Shown here: in pieces, positions 1-5,799 of the stretch
Position numbering within the stretch: the stretch's first letter is position 1
Layout: each line of letters begins with the position of its first letter
Source: Porticoccaceae bacterium
Lineage (GTDB): Bacteria > Pseudomonadota > Gammaproteobacteria > Pseudomonadales > Porticoccaceae
Direction of reading: 5' to 3'
Assembly (NCBI GenBank): GCA_002692165.1
Contig: NZJL01000017.1
Location: 3,643-10,131 of the forward strand
DNA length: 6,489 nucleotides
Notes under the pieces: generated by a model
The model's database searches: none
What the model was told of the DNA's origin: nothing
The model's input: the letters and a program-made list of their open reading frames with translations, nothing else
Made by a program: the position numbers and the translations under genes

Positions 1-2
1 AC

Positions 3-116
3 GAAGGCATTGATGTGACCCCAATCAAGGATGGTCTTAAAGAGAATACGTTGGTGGCGACTCTCAAGTCACATACTCATAACATACCTACACTCCTAAT
101 TCAGCACACATCGTAA
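3..116 (+). CDS. possible 3' end of an upstream gene (partial)
   Basis: A reading frame is open from the left edge and ends at TAA 114-116, giving 37 residues that begin EGIDVTPIKDGLKENT and end LLIQHTS. The other two plus-strand frames hit stops within the first 18 bases. The composition looks like ordinary protein, but 37 open codons are not rare by chance and I do not recognise the family. If real, this is the C-terminus of a gene starting to the left of the window. The 162 bases between its stop and the next start hold a candidate promoter, so the next gene need not be co-transcribed with it. Confidence 0.35.
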   Translation, partial: EGIDVTPIKDGLKENTLVATLKSHTHNIPTLLIQHTS

Positions 117-161
117 GATGGTCAAATCATAATTTTTCTGTTTAGCCTCGAGAAAACTTTT

Positions 162-189
162 TTTACCAAAACAATTGTTAGGCTATAAA
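162..189 (+). promoter_or_regulatory. candidate sigma70 promoter for the GFA-family gene
   Basis: TTTACC (162-167) and TATAAA (184-189) are separated by 16 bases and resemble -35 and -10 boxes (4/6 and 5/6 matches). The predicted transcript would start near 196 and leave a leader of about 80 bases. The spacer contains the perfect 10-base palindrome AACAATTGTT (170-179), which could be a repressor site. It could equally be chance in AT-rich DNA. Confidence 0.35.
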
Positions 190-263
190 ACTCATTAAGC
201 TTGGCGCGTTAAAGCATCTCATCGGACCAGAATTAGAACAAGATGTCACGACTAGAATCAAGT

Positions 264-269
264 AGGAGG
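264..269 (+). promoter_or_regulatory. Shine-Dalgarno AGGAGG that sets the GFA gene start
   Basis: A perfect AGGAGG lies 9 bases before ATG 279. It lies inside the longer open frame that starts at ATG 243, and ATG 243 has no comparable site. This argues that translation starts at 279. Confidence 0.75.
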
Positions 270-278
270 CTACAAAAC

Positions 279-659
279 ATGCTTAGGAAGTTTAAAGGAC
301 AATGCCATTGCGGGAGTGTTGCATTCTTAATTAATTGTTCAAATACAGTGGATATCTGGAAATGCAACTGCACTATATGTTCAATATCAGACTATCAGCA
401 CTTGTTCATTGAGCATGCAGACTTTACCTTAACGCAAGGCAATCAACTGCTTACTTCGTATCAGTTTGGATCAAAAAACGCGGAACACTTATTCTGTTCA
501 GTTTGCGGCATCAAAAGTTTTTATCAACCCAGATCTCATCCCGGCTCATACAGTGTCAATCTTAATTGCGTTTCCAATCCGCCAAGTGTTAAAACAATCA
601 CATTCTTTGACGGGAGGAATTTCGATGAAAGTTTGGCTCGATTAAAGCAAACCGAATGA
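279..659 (+). CDS. GFA/CENP-V-domain zinc protein (glutathione-dependent formaldehyde-activating enzyme-like)
   Basis: This 126-residue protein has the complete zinc-cysteine pattern of the GFA (CENP-V/GFA) fold: GQCHCGSV with C9 and C11, then CNCTIC with C29, C31 and C34, then FCSVCG with C73 and C76. The following YSVNLNCV strand is also typical. In characterised Gfa the cysteines bind two zinc ions, and the enzyme was reported to speed formation of S-hydroxymethylglutathione from formaldehyde and glutathione. Most family members have no proven substrate, so the specific activity is not assigned here. The protein has no signal peptide and should be cytoplasmic. The start at 279 is chosen over ATG 243 because of the AGGAGG 9 bases upstream, and because family members begin just before the GxCHCG motif. 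It appears to stand alone, with a gap of 274 bases before the next gene. Confidence 0.9.
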   Translation: MLRKFKGQCHCGSVAFLINCSNTVDIWKCNCTICSISDYQHLFIEHADFTLTQGNQLLTSYQFGSKNAEHLFCSVCGIKSFYQPRSHPGSYSVNLNCVSNPPSVKTITFFDGRNFDESLARLKQTE

Positions 660-933
660 CCATGGCCCAAATCCTACCAACTCATTTATTCAGCTACCAA
701 TCATGCCGCACCTCACTGGCGCGCGCCGAAAAAACCTCTGCACCCATGAGTGACAATTTGCGTTGGGGGGGGGGATTCCAATCTAAAAAAATTATTGCTA
801 GAGCTAACCATATTCCCACTGCAGTCGCTTGGCATGAATACTGCTTTTGTATAAGGGCGGAACCATAAAATTAATTTGATTCTAGTTGAGCGCCGAAATA
901 TATCTGTTAAATTGAAAAAATGGAAAAACAACC
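660..933. other. intergenic region with G10 homopolymer
   Basis: No convincing gene is seen here. A 70-codon frame from 656 overlaps the GFA stop by 4 bases, but it has no ribosome site, odd composition and no recognisable motif. The region contains an uninterrupted run of ten G (765-774) and, near its right end, the candidate promoter of the next gene. No clear terminator hairpin follows the GFA gene. Confidence 0.5.
876..904 (+). promoter_or_regulatory. candidate promoter for the secreted two-module protein
   Basis: TTGATT (876-881) and TATATC (899-904) are separated by exactly 17 bases. Both are 4/6 matches to the sigma70 boxes, so the support is modest. The predicted start near 911 would leave a leader of about 23 bases. 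The only ribosome-site-like sequence before ATG 934 is a weak TGGAA. Confidence 0.3.
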
Positions 934-1713
934 ATGAGAAATCTCAGAAAGCTATGCCCACTATTGTGTTTGATCATCCTCCCCTGTGTATCTATCGCCG
1001 ATGGGCATGAGTCGAAGCCGAATGCCAACCCGCCCTTTAGCATGCAGATTAACGTCTGCAGCCTGAAAGCAGGCAAGAATATGGCAAATTACGAAAAAGT
1101 TTTTAATGCTTATGTAAAATGGGCTGAGAAAAACAGCGTCGATGTGTATAACGCGCGGCAAGTACCACTTTTTAGCCATGCGGACAGTCAAAATCCAGAA
1201 ACTTACGAGTTTCTGGACATCTTAGCCGCTGACTTCGAAAGGCAAGGGAAAGGATGGGATCTATGGCTTAACACCCCAGAGGGCCAGAAATTGAACGCTC
1301 AATGGCAGTCTGTAGCAAATTGTCATGTAAAACTGGGTACAGTCATGATGCTCTATTATACCGAAGCGATGGAAACTGACGACGAGAGACTAGTCACATG
1401 GAATTGGTGCTCGGCAAAAGAAGGAGTGGGCGCAGAGCAATTGATGTCTAAACATAAGCAAGTCGCATCCACCATCACGGATGACGCTCCCTTCATTGGT
1501 TGGGCAGCTATGGTGCCTACTGTCGGCGGCGCGAATACACCGGGTGACTTTGCTCATGTAGTAATTTATCCAGATATGCAATCCTTCATGGCTTGGAGAG
1601 AATACAGCGCCAATGGCGGATGGAGAGGTCTAAGAGACTATTACGCATCATACGCCGACTGTCACGGCGAATCATTAAATATCGAGACGGTAATTCATCG
1701 TCCCGCTATTTAG
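934..1713 (+). CDS. secreted protein with two tandem copies of a two-cysteine module, function unknown
   Basis: This 259-residue protein starts with a Sec signal peptide: basic MRNLRK, a hydrophobic core to about residue 19, and a likely cut after SIA (residue 22), so it is probably periplasmic. I do not recognise a named family. The mature part is an internal duplication. Module 1 runs from NVCSLKAGK (C42) to VANCHVKL (C130). Module 2 runs from NWCSAKEGV (C159) to YADCHGES (C243). The cysteine spacings are 88 and 84 residues. Each module has a helix-like stretch after the first cysteine, a central strand (YEFLDILA, FAHVVIYP), a Trp-rich helix and then the second cysteine. This pattern suggests a ferredoxin-like alpha/beta fold with a disulfide, which is inference. 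The small secreted gene at 3654-3292 carries a third copy. The gene ends convergently with the M20 peptidase. Confidence 0.8.
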   Translation: MRNLRKLCPLLCLIILPCVSIADGHESKPNANPPFSMQINVCSLKAGKNMANYEKVFNAYVKWAEKNSVDVYNARQVPLFSHADSQNPETYEFLDILAADFERQGKGWDLWLNTPEGQKLNAQWQSVANCHVKLGTVMMLYYTEAMETDDERLVTWNWCSAKEGVGAEQLMSKHKQVASTITDDAPFIGWAAMVPTVGGANTPGDFAHVVIYPDMQSFMAWREYSANGGWRGLRDYYASYADCHGESLNIETVIHRPAI

Positions 1714-1751
1714 AGTTACTCAGTTTTAGTTAGTGCCCGAAAGTTCACATC

Positions 1752-1769
1752 GGCATTCGTTTCGATGCC
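1752..1769. terminator. weak hairpin between convergent genes
   Basis: GGCAT (1752-1756) pairs with ATGCC (1765-1769) around a short loop, in the 57-base gap between the convergent secreted-protein and peptidase genes. It ends one base before the peptidase stop codon. Neither strand shows a clear T-run after the stem, so it may be a weak bidirectional terminator or merely a chance hairpin. Confidence 0.3.
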
Positions 1770-1770
1770 T

Positions 1771-3228
1771 TCACATTTGGAGAATGAGTTGGAAATAAAA
1801 TCGAATCATGTTCAGGTAATTATCAATAGACACGCGCTCATTGATTCCGTGAATTCTGCTAAGATCTTGGCTGTTAATATCGATAGGATTAAAACGATAG
1901 ACGTTATCGGAAATACTTTCGTAGTGTCGTCCATCGGTGCCTCCCATCAACATGTATGGAGCGGTTAAGACCGCCGTATCACGATCATTTAATATTTCTG
2001 CAATTGTCCTCTCGATCAGATTAAAACCATAGCCAGTGTGATCCGAGACCTCGGACGGGTTACTATGAAATGCATCTAGATAGTTCACCGTGAGCCGATC
2101 GTCATCGATGATGTTCTCAACACGCTGCTTTACGCCCTCTGCGTTATCTCCGGGTAGTATCCGAAAATTCACCACTGCATCGGCCAAAGACGGTAAAACG
2201 TTATCTTTAACACCTGCTCGGACCATGGTAATCGCGGTCGTTGTCCTTACCATGGCCGATGTGCTGGGCTCTCGATCCAAGATCCAGACAACGATTGGTT
2301 CAAATAGCCATAAATTTGACAGCACTATTCTCATGGGTAGACTTAACTCAGGAGCCAAATATTCGAGGTTTTTTTGCAAAGGTTCGCTCAATCTCAATGG
2401 GAATGGGTTATCCTCTAAGCGAACCAATGCCCTGCTCAATAAACCTGCAGCAGTTTCTCTTGGGGGTGTAGATGAGTGCCCGCTCCTTGCCTCTGCACGC
2501 AACAGCAGAGACACATAGCCCTTCTCGGCAATACCGATCATCGCGACCTTTTTGTCGAGCCCAGGCATGACACCGGATACAACAGCGCCGCCCTCATCAA
2601 GAACAAATGAGAACGTTACACCCCGGTTTTGTAATGCTTTAACGACTGCTTGAGCTCCATTTGTTCCTCCGACCTCTTCATCATGACCGAGGGCGAGATA
2701 TATGGATCTTTTAGGTTGAAACCCATTCGCAAGCAGAAGCTCTACCGCCTCCAACATGCTCATGGCCGCTCCCTTGTCATCGAGGGCTCCTCGCCCATAG
2801 ACATAACCGTCTAGGATGTCGCCCGAAAAAGGGTTTACGTCCCATTTTTTCCGACTCGCTTTTTCTACTGGGACAACATCAAGATGATGGAGCAGTGCAA
2901 CTGGTTTAAGTTTCGGATCTGAACCTCTCCAATAGAATAACAGAGTCATTTCGTTAATAATTTCTAATTCTAAATGCGTTTTAATTGCAGGGTAGCTGGA
3001 GAAAATGTGATTATGAAAGTCAAGAAACTGCTTTGCGTCAAAAAGTGTTTCGTCTTCATAGGACAGGGTTCGGAATTGCAGCGCCGTCTGAAGTCTCGCA
3101 ATAATCTCATCCACTGGCAAAGACTTGGGCGCAAGAATTGGCGTAACCACTTGATGACTCGTTAGAGTTACCGATCGATATCCCACAATAGTAGCGATTA
3201 TAAGTGGCGCGATGATCAAAGTTTTCAT
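1771..3228 (-). CDS. membrane-anchored M20 family metallopeptidase (PM20D1/carboxypeptidase S-like)
   Basis: This 485-residue zinc-dependent amidohydrolase belongs to the M20 family. From ATG 3228 the motifs are HHLDVVP (zinc ligand H115, catalytic-shell D117), GRGALDDKG (bridging D150), GHDEEVGG (general base E184, ligand E185), LDEGG (ligand D211) and RIHGINER (ligand H460). The dimerisation/lid domain has GHSSTPP (H251), and GGTDGRHY (D432, R434) is the usual substrate-carboxylate region. All metal ligands are present. The motif wording is closest to mammalian PM20D1 and yeast carboxypeptidase S, which act on N-acyl amino acids or small peptides. The exact substrate here is unknown. LIIAPLIIATIV near the N-terminus is a single membrane segment or uncleaved signal, so the enzyme probably faces the periplasm. 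A GTG at 3243 would add 5 residues; ATG 3228 is preferred because GAGA lies just upstream. The gene lies 63 bases downstream of the small secreted gene on the same strand. Confidence 0.93.
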   Translation of the reverse strand: MKTLIIAPLIIATIVGYRSVTLTSHQVVTPILAPKSLPVDEIIARLQTALQFRTLSYEDETLFDAKQFLDFHNHIFSSYPAIKTHLELEIINEMTLLFYWRGSDPKLKPVALLHHLDVVPVEKASRKKWDVNPFSGDILDGYVYGRGALDDKGAAMSMLEAVELLLANGFQPKRSIYLALGHDEEVGGTNGAQAVVKALQNRGVTFSFVLDEGGAVVSGVMPGLDKKVAMIGIAEKGYVSLLLRAEARSGHSSTPPRETAAGLLSRALVRLEDNPFPLRLSEPLQKNLEYLAPELSLPMRIVLSNLWLFEPIVVWILDREPSTSAMVRTTTAITMVRAGVKDNVLPSLADAVVNFRILPGDNAEGVKQRVENIIDDDRLTVNYLDAFHSNPSEVSDHTGYGFNLIERTIAEILNDRDTAVLTAPYMLMGGTDGRHYESISDNVYRFNPIDINSQDLSRIHGINERVSIDNYLNMIRFYFQLILQM

Positions 3229-3291
3229 TAAAGTTCTCAACACGCACCGACTGTCATAATTGCAACATTTTCAAGAGATCACATATTGCTC

Positions 3292-3654
3292 TCAACTCTT
3301 TTCCGCTTGAAATAGACTGGTTTCGGTGCACTTTGATACCTCATCGAATTGATCCTCAAATGAATCTAAAGCTCCATCTTCCATTCGCGACCTCATCTCG
3401 CCCCAATGAATGGGGTTCTCGTATATATCGATGTAACGAAAGGACTCCATCTGTGAGGAAGCTATGGGCTCGAGCACATAGCTCTGTATCCTTCTTTCAG
3501 AGAGTTTGTTTACGGCTTCGACCCAAGCGGTGTTAATCCTTTTGACATCCTCCATCTCGCCGCCTTCAAGCGTTTCGCAAGTCCAAAGTACCATGGTTGA
3601 GGCATTCACGGCGACTGATGCTTTGAAAAGCCAGATAAACAATAGTTTTTTCAC
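3292..3654 (-). CDS. small secreted protein with a single two-cysteine module, function unknown
   Basis: This 120-residue protein has an N-terminal signal peptide (KKLLFIWLFKASVAVNA, probable cut after NA near residue 17). The start is GTG 3654, because GAGGAG lies 7 bases upstream. An in-frame GTG at 3681 would sit almost on the predicted transcription start. The mature part matches the module found twice in the 934-1713 protein: WTCETLEGG (C26), a helix with INTAWVEAVNK, a strand FRYIDIYENP, a Trp-containing helix, then EVSKCTETSLF (C109). The cysteine spacing is 83 residues, against 84 and 88 in the other copies, and the FxxxxIY strand is very similar to FAHVVIYP there. Function is unknown. 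A periplasmic protein that forms a homodimer like the tandem pair is a plausible inference. It is followed by the M20 peptidase 63 bases away, and a shared transcript is likely. Confidence 0.75.
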   Translation of the reverse strand: MKKLLFIWLFKASVAVNASTMVLWTCETLEGGEMEDVKRINTAWVEAVNKLSERRIQSYVLEPIASSQMESFRYIDIYENPIHWGEMRSRMEDGALDSFEDQFDEVSKCTETSLFQAEKS

Positions 3655-3661
3655 AGAGTAA

Positions 3662-3667
3662 CTCCTC
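3662..3667 (-). promoter_or_regulatory. Shine-Dalgarno GAGGAG that sets the GTG start
   Basis: On the minus strand GAGGAG lies 7 bases before GTG 3654. It overlaps codons of the longer frame from GTG 3681, so it decides between the two possible starts. Confidence 0.7.
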
Positions 3668-3693
3668 TTATTCTGATTCACAATTACTTATCC

Positions 3694-3722
3694 AGTATAT
3701 TGACCCCTTGCAGGCGTGTCCA
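3694..3722 (-). promoter_or_regulatory. sigma70-like promoter for the small secreted gene (and probably the M20 gene)
   Basis: On the minus strand TGGACA (3722-3717, 5/6 to TTGACA) and TATACT (3699-3694, 5/6 to TATAAT) are separated by the optimal 17 bases. Transcription would start near 3687, giving a leader of about 32 bases to GTG 3654. This is the best promoter match in the window. Confidence 0.6.
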
Positions 3723-3752
3723 TTTGCGTAGATTTAATCAGCGAACCGCGGC

Positions 3753-3781
3753 AAGTGTCGCCAATTGACACTTAATTGACA
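3753..3781. repeat. inverted repeat with overlapping direct repeat, possible operator
   Basis: AAGTGTC (3753-3759) and GACACTT (3767-3773) form a perfect 7-base inverted repeat with a 7-base centre. The 8-mer AATTGACA occurs at 3763-3770 and again at 3774-3781, one helical turn (11 bases) apart. The inverted repeat is centred about 76 bases upstream of the predicted start of the small secreted gene, which would suit an activator site. The regulator is unknown. Confidence 0.4.
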
Positions 3782-3921
3782 TATCACCAATGGGATCGGC
3801 CATCAGAGTAATTAAGGTATTTGTAAATGAGCAAGATTTGAACATTATTTCGTCTTTCAGGATGTTTTTTAAAAGACACAATAATGACGTTGGAGGACAG
3901 ATTCAGCGGGATAGACTTGTA

Positions 3922-3939
3922 CTTAAAATAAGTTTTAAG
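3922..3939. repeat. AT-rich perfect hairpin downstream of the catabolic operon
   Basis: CTTAAAA (3922-3928) and TTTTAAG (3933-3939) are perfect complements around a 4-base loop, 32 bases past the nitroreductase stop. The stem has only one GC pair and no T-run follows, so it is at best a weak transcript end or an RNA-stabilising hairpin. Confidence 0.3.
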
Positions 3940-3971
3940 GACACTTTTATGGCGGTTGGCCTAACCTCGGG

Positions 3972-4703
3972 TTAAAGCAATGTGCAAACTTCTTCAAAAT
4001 CAAATCGGGGCAATCGTTGAAATAATCTTTTTGAGTCCCCATACCCCAAGCAACAAAGAAAATTTGATTTGACAGAAGTTCCCATAAAAAATTCATCATC
4101 GACAGCACTATTATCGAATCCTGATATAGGTCCACAATCGAGTCCAAGAGCCTTAGCTGCCATCATAAAATAAGCGCCCTGCAGAGTTCCGTTCCTAAAA
4201 GCTGTTACTTCAGAAAAGGTGCCCTTTCCCGCGAACATAGGTTTAAGGTCCATATAAGGAACGAGTTGATCAAGGCGTTCGAAAAAGGTTACGTCATAAG
4301 CGATGATGGTTGTCACCGGAGCAGTCATTACTTTTTCAATATTATTGCCTGTCAAAGATGGCTTGATACGCTCTCTGCCCTCTTCAGTCCTTATAAAGAT
4401 AAAGCGAGCGGGGCAGCAATTGACGCTAGTAGAGCCCATTTTCGTCAGATTATAAATATCTCCCAGCAACTCGTCGTTAACAGGAGTCGTGTGCCACGAG
4501 TACTGGGTTCTGGCCTCTGTAAATAGGAGTTCAAGCTGAGTTTTTTCGAGAGGCTTGTAAGCTTTTTTCATTTCTGAGAATCGTCTTTGCGCGGCCTCCA
4601 CGTGCGCAGACCGCTGGTAGTCGCTGCCGTGCAATTTTTTTTGTGTTTCAATAGCCGACTGTAACTCATCTTCATTAATGCTAGCGTTTTTTCCTTCTTC
4701 CAT
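3972..4703 (-). CDS. RutE-like FMN-dependent nitroreductase with N-terminal extension
   Basis: This 243-residue protein belongs to the nitroreductase family, RutE/HadB type. The core from about residue 57 follows E. coli RutE closely: LFTEARTQYSW (FMN phosphate Arg, R65), MGSTSVNCCPARF (FMN-binding region, 89-101), MTAPVTTIIAYD, TAFRNGTLQGAYF, LDCGPISGFD, VKSNFLCCLGYGD and LPRFDFEEV. RutE reduces malonic semialdehyde to 3-hydroxypropionate, while relatives reduce quinones, nitro groups or chlorinated ring products. No other rut gene is present, and the neighbours are a GST and an extradiol dioxygenase, so a role in aromatic catabolism is more likely. RutE is about 196 residues; here some 48 extra, highly charged, probably helical residues precede the core. 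ATG 4703 starts 2 bases after the dioxygenase stop, suggesting translational coupling. An internal ATG at 4571 would remove most of the extension but has no ribosome site. Confidence 0.9.
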   Translation of the reverse strand: MEEGKNASINEDELQSAIETQKKLHGSDYQRSAHVEAAQRRFSEMKKAYKPLEKTQLELLFTEARTQYSWHTTPVNDELLGDIYNLTKMGSTSVNCCPARFIFIRTEEGRERIKPSLTGNNIEKVMTAPVTTIIAYDVTFFERLDQLVPYMDLKPMFAGKGTFSEVTAFRNGTLQGAYFMMAAKALGLDCGPISGFDNSAVDDEFFMGTSVKSNFLCCLGYGDSKRLFQRLPRFDFEEVCTLL

Positions 4704-4705
4704 CG

Positions 4706-5797
4706 TTAATTATCCGATCGCTGGTTCAGTTCCATTTCTTTGATCATATCTGGAATCGTAGGGTGAGCTTCTCTGAACGCGTCTACCTCCTCACTTGGCA
4801 TCGATACGCCGAAGGTATTGGGTACAGGTGGACCATATTGCGCCATCACCAGATCGCGAAGTGGCGAATCTTCCGGAGCAATCGATGCATCGAGCAAATC
4901 ACCATCCGTCCAATGCTCATGGGTAAATCCCGTCGGATCTCGCCAATAGTCATACATTTGACTTCCAAGTAAATGGCGACCGACGCCCCACTCATGGTAA
5001 TACTGGTCGACAGTTTTCAGGTGATAATGCCCAGCCATCAAGTCATCAACAGAATCAGTCACCTCATAGCCAGCATGTCCGAAGACTGGGACGGGACCCT
5101 CTCCCGGCAACTGCAGATTATTAAGAGTGTGATGATCCACTGGCATCTCGCCTTGGTCGCAACGCATGAATGCACCCATTGACTTGCCCTCGGGGCCCAA
5201 ACAGTTATTACTAACTAAGAATCCCAATTTCTGAGCATACCAATTAACCGATTGTTCCGCATCTTTTACATTAATCGCAGTATGGCCCAATCGTTTTACC
5301 TTGGACGTTAACTCATAAACCCATCGTTCTCCCTGCACTCGCCACTCGTCTGATGCTCGGCCGAACCTCTGCAGCCTATTGGCGCGAGCTTTTTTAAATC
5401 CGGTGTTTAGGATTGTCTCATCAACGTTGATTGGGGTAGCAATATTCATCCCATGATAGACTTCTATTTCCAGCCCGTCAGGATCTAAAACCGTCACCTT
5501 TTTTCCTCCTCCAGGTTCATAATTCTCTACGATATCCACCTCCTGATCGGCTGATAGCGCTTCAAGATCGGCTAATGTGTTTGCCCGATAAGCAGAACCA
5601 ATGTAGCGATTTTTTGGCCCTTTTGTCGCGACATAGCAGTATGGCGCCGAACCAGTCCCCCTAAAAAAGATGCTATTTTCAGTCTCATGCGCTAACAGCA
5701 TGCCAAAATGCTGAAGATATTCTCTTTGCGGCTGTAAATCTTGCAATTCGAAACGAACAAAAATTATGTCTGCCACCTTACAAACTGGATCATCCAT
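4706..5797 (-). CDS. two-domain VOC-fold extradiol (catechol-type) dioxygenase
   Basis: This 363-residue protein is a type I extradiol dioxygenase-like member of the vicinal oxygen chelate fold. The N-terminal VOC domain (about 8-116, FVRFELQDL to DPDGLEIEVYHG) lacks a full metal triad, as is normal for the family. The C-terminal domain (168-297) carries iron ligands H172 (LGHTAINV), H241 (FGHAGYEV) and E294 (FTHEHWTDGD). It also has H222/H223, H275 (GRHLLGS) and Y284, at spacings matching the catalytic His, His and Tyr of BphC. Such enzymes use Fe(II) and O2 to open catechol rings next to the hydroxyls. The substrate is unknown, and a plain VOC protein with another reaction is possible. The tail after residue 300 is specific to a subgroup. 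It starts 2 bases after the GST stop with AGGAGG 6 bases upstream, and is followed 2 bases later by the nitroreductase. Confidence 0.85.
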   Translation of the reverse strand: MDDPVCKVADIIFVRFELQDLQPQREYLQHFGMLLAHETENSIFFRGTGSAPYCYVATKGPKNRYIGSAYRANTLADLEALSADQEVDIVENYEPGGGKKVTVLDPDGLEIEVYHGMNIATPINVDETILNTGFKKARANRLQRFGRASDEWRVQGERWVYELTSKVKRLGHTAINVKDAEQSVNWYAQKLGFLVSNNCLGPEGKSMGAFMRCDQGEMPVDHHTLNNLQLPGEGPVPVFGHAGYEVTDSVDDLMAGHYHLKTVDQYYHEWGVGRHLLGSQMYDYWRDPTGFTHEHWTDGDLLDASIAPEDSPLRDLVMAQYGPPVPNTFGVSMPSEEVDAFREAHPTIPDMIKEMELNQRSDN

Positions 5798-5799
5798 AT

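Larger units (their letters stand above)
3655..3971. other. intergenic region between the nitroreductase operon end and the small secreted gene
   Basis: These 317 bases lack a convincing gene. They hold the ribosome site and promoter of the small secreted gene at one end, a 7-base inverted repeat with an overlapping direct repeat (3753-3781), and an AT-rich hairpin (3922-3939) beyond the operon end. A 61-codon plus-strand frame from 3790 has no ribosome site and no recognisable motif, so it is not called. Confidence 0.6.

Noticed and set aside
656..868. 70-codon plus-strand frame overlapping the GFA stop by 4 bases
   Set aside because: The overlap looks like translational coupling, but there is no ribosome site, the protein resembles no family I know, and it depends on reading through the G10 tract.
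713..931. Minus-strand frames in the 660-1190 region
   Set aside because: They show no motif, no ribosome site and biased AT-rich translation, and they partly overlap the real secreted-protein gene.
920..937. Five-codon upstream frame whose stop overlaps the start of the secreted-protein gene
   Set aside because: It is very short, has no ribosome site, and shows no run of identical codons or attenuator hairpin that would make it a leader peptide.
934..1005. Lipoprotein signal in the two-module protein because of the Cys in ILPCVS
   Set aside because: The residues before that Cys (LP) do not fit a lipobox (L-A/S-G/A-C), and the SIA cut site fits a normal signal peptidase I sequence.
2090..2518. 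142-codon plus-strand frame
   Set aside because: It lies wholly antisense to the M20 peptidase, whose zinc motifs prove the minus-strand frame. It has no ribosome site or motif.
3790..3975. 61-codon plus-strand frame in the intergenic region
   Set aside because: It has no ribosome site or motif, its length is within chance for AT-rich DNA, and it overlaps the nitroreductase stop region.
3972..4703. Pyrimidine (rut) degradation operon
   Set aside because: Only a RutE-like gene is present. The adjacent genes are a GST and an extradiol-type dioxygenase, not rutA, B, C, D, F or G.
4973..5182. Plus-strand frames inside the dioxygenase gene (also 4763-4972)
   Set aside because: They are antisense to the dioxygenase frame, which carries all catalytic residues.
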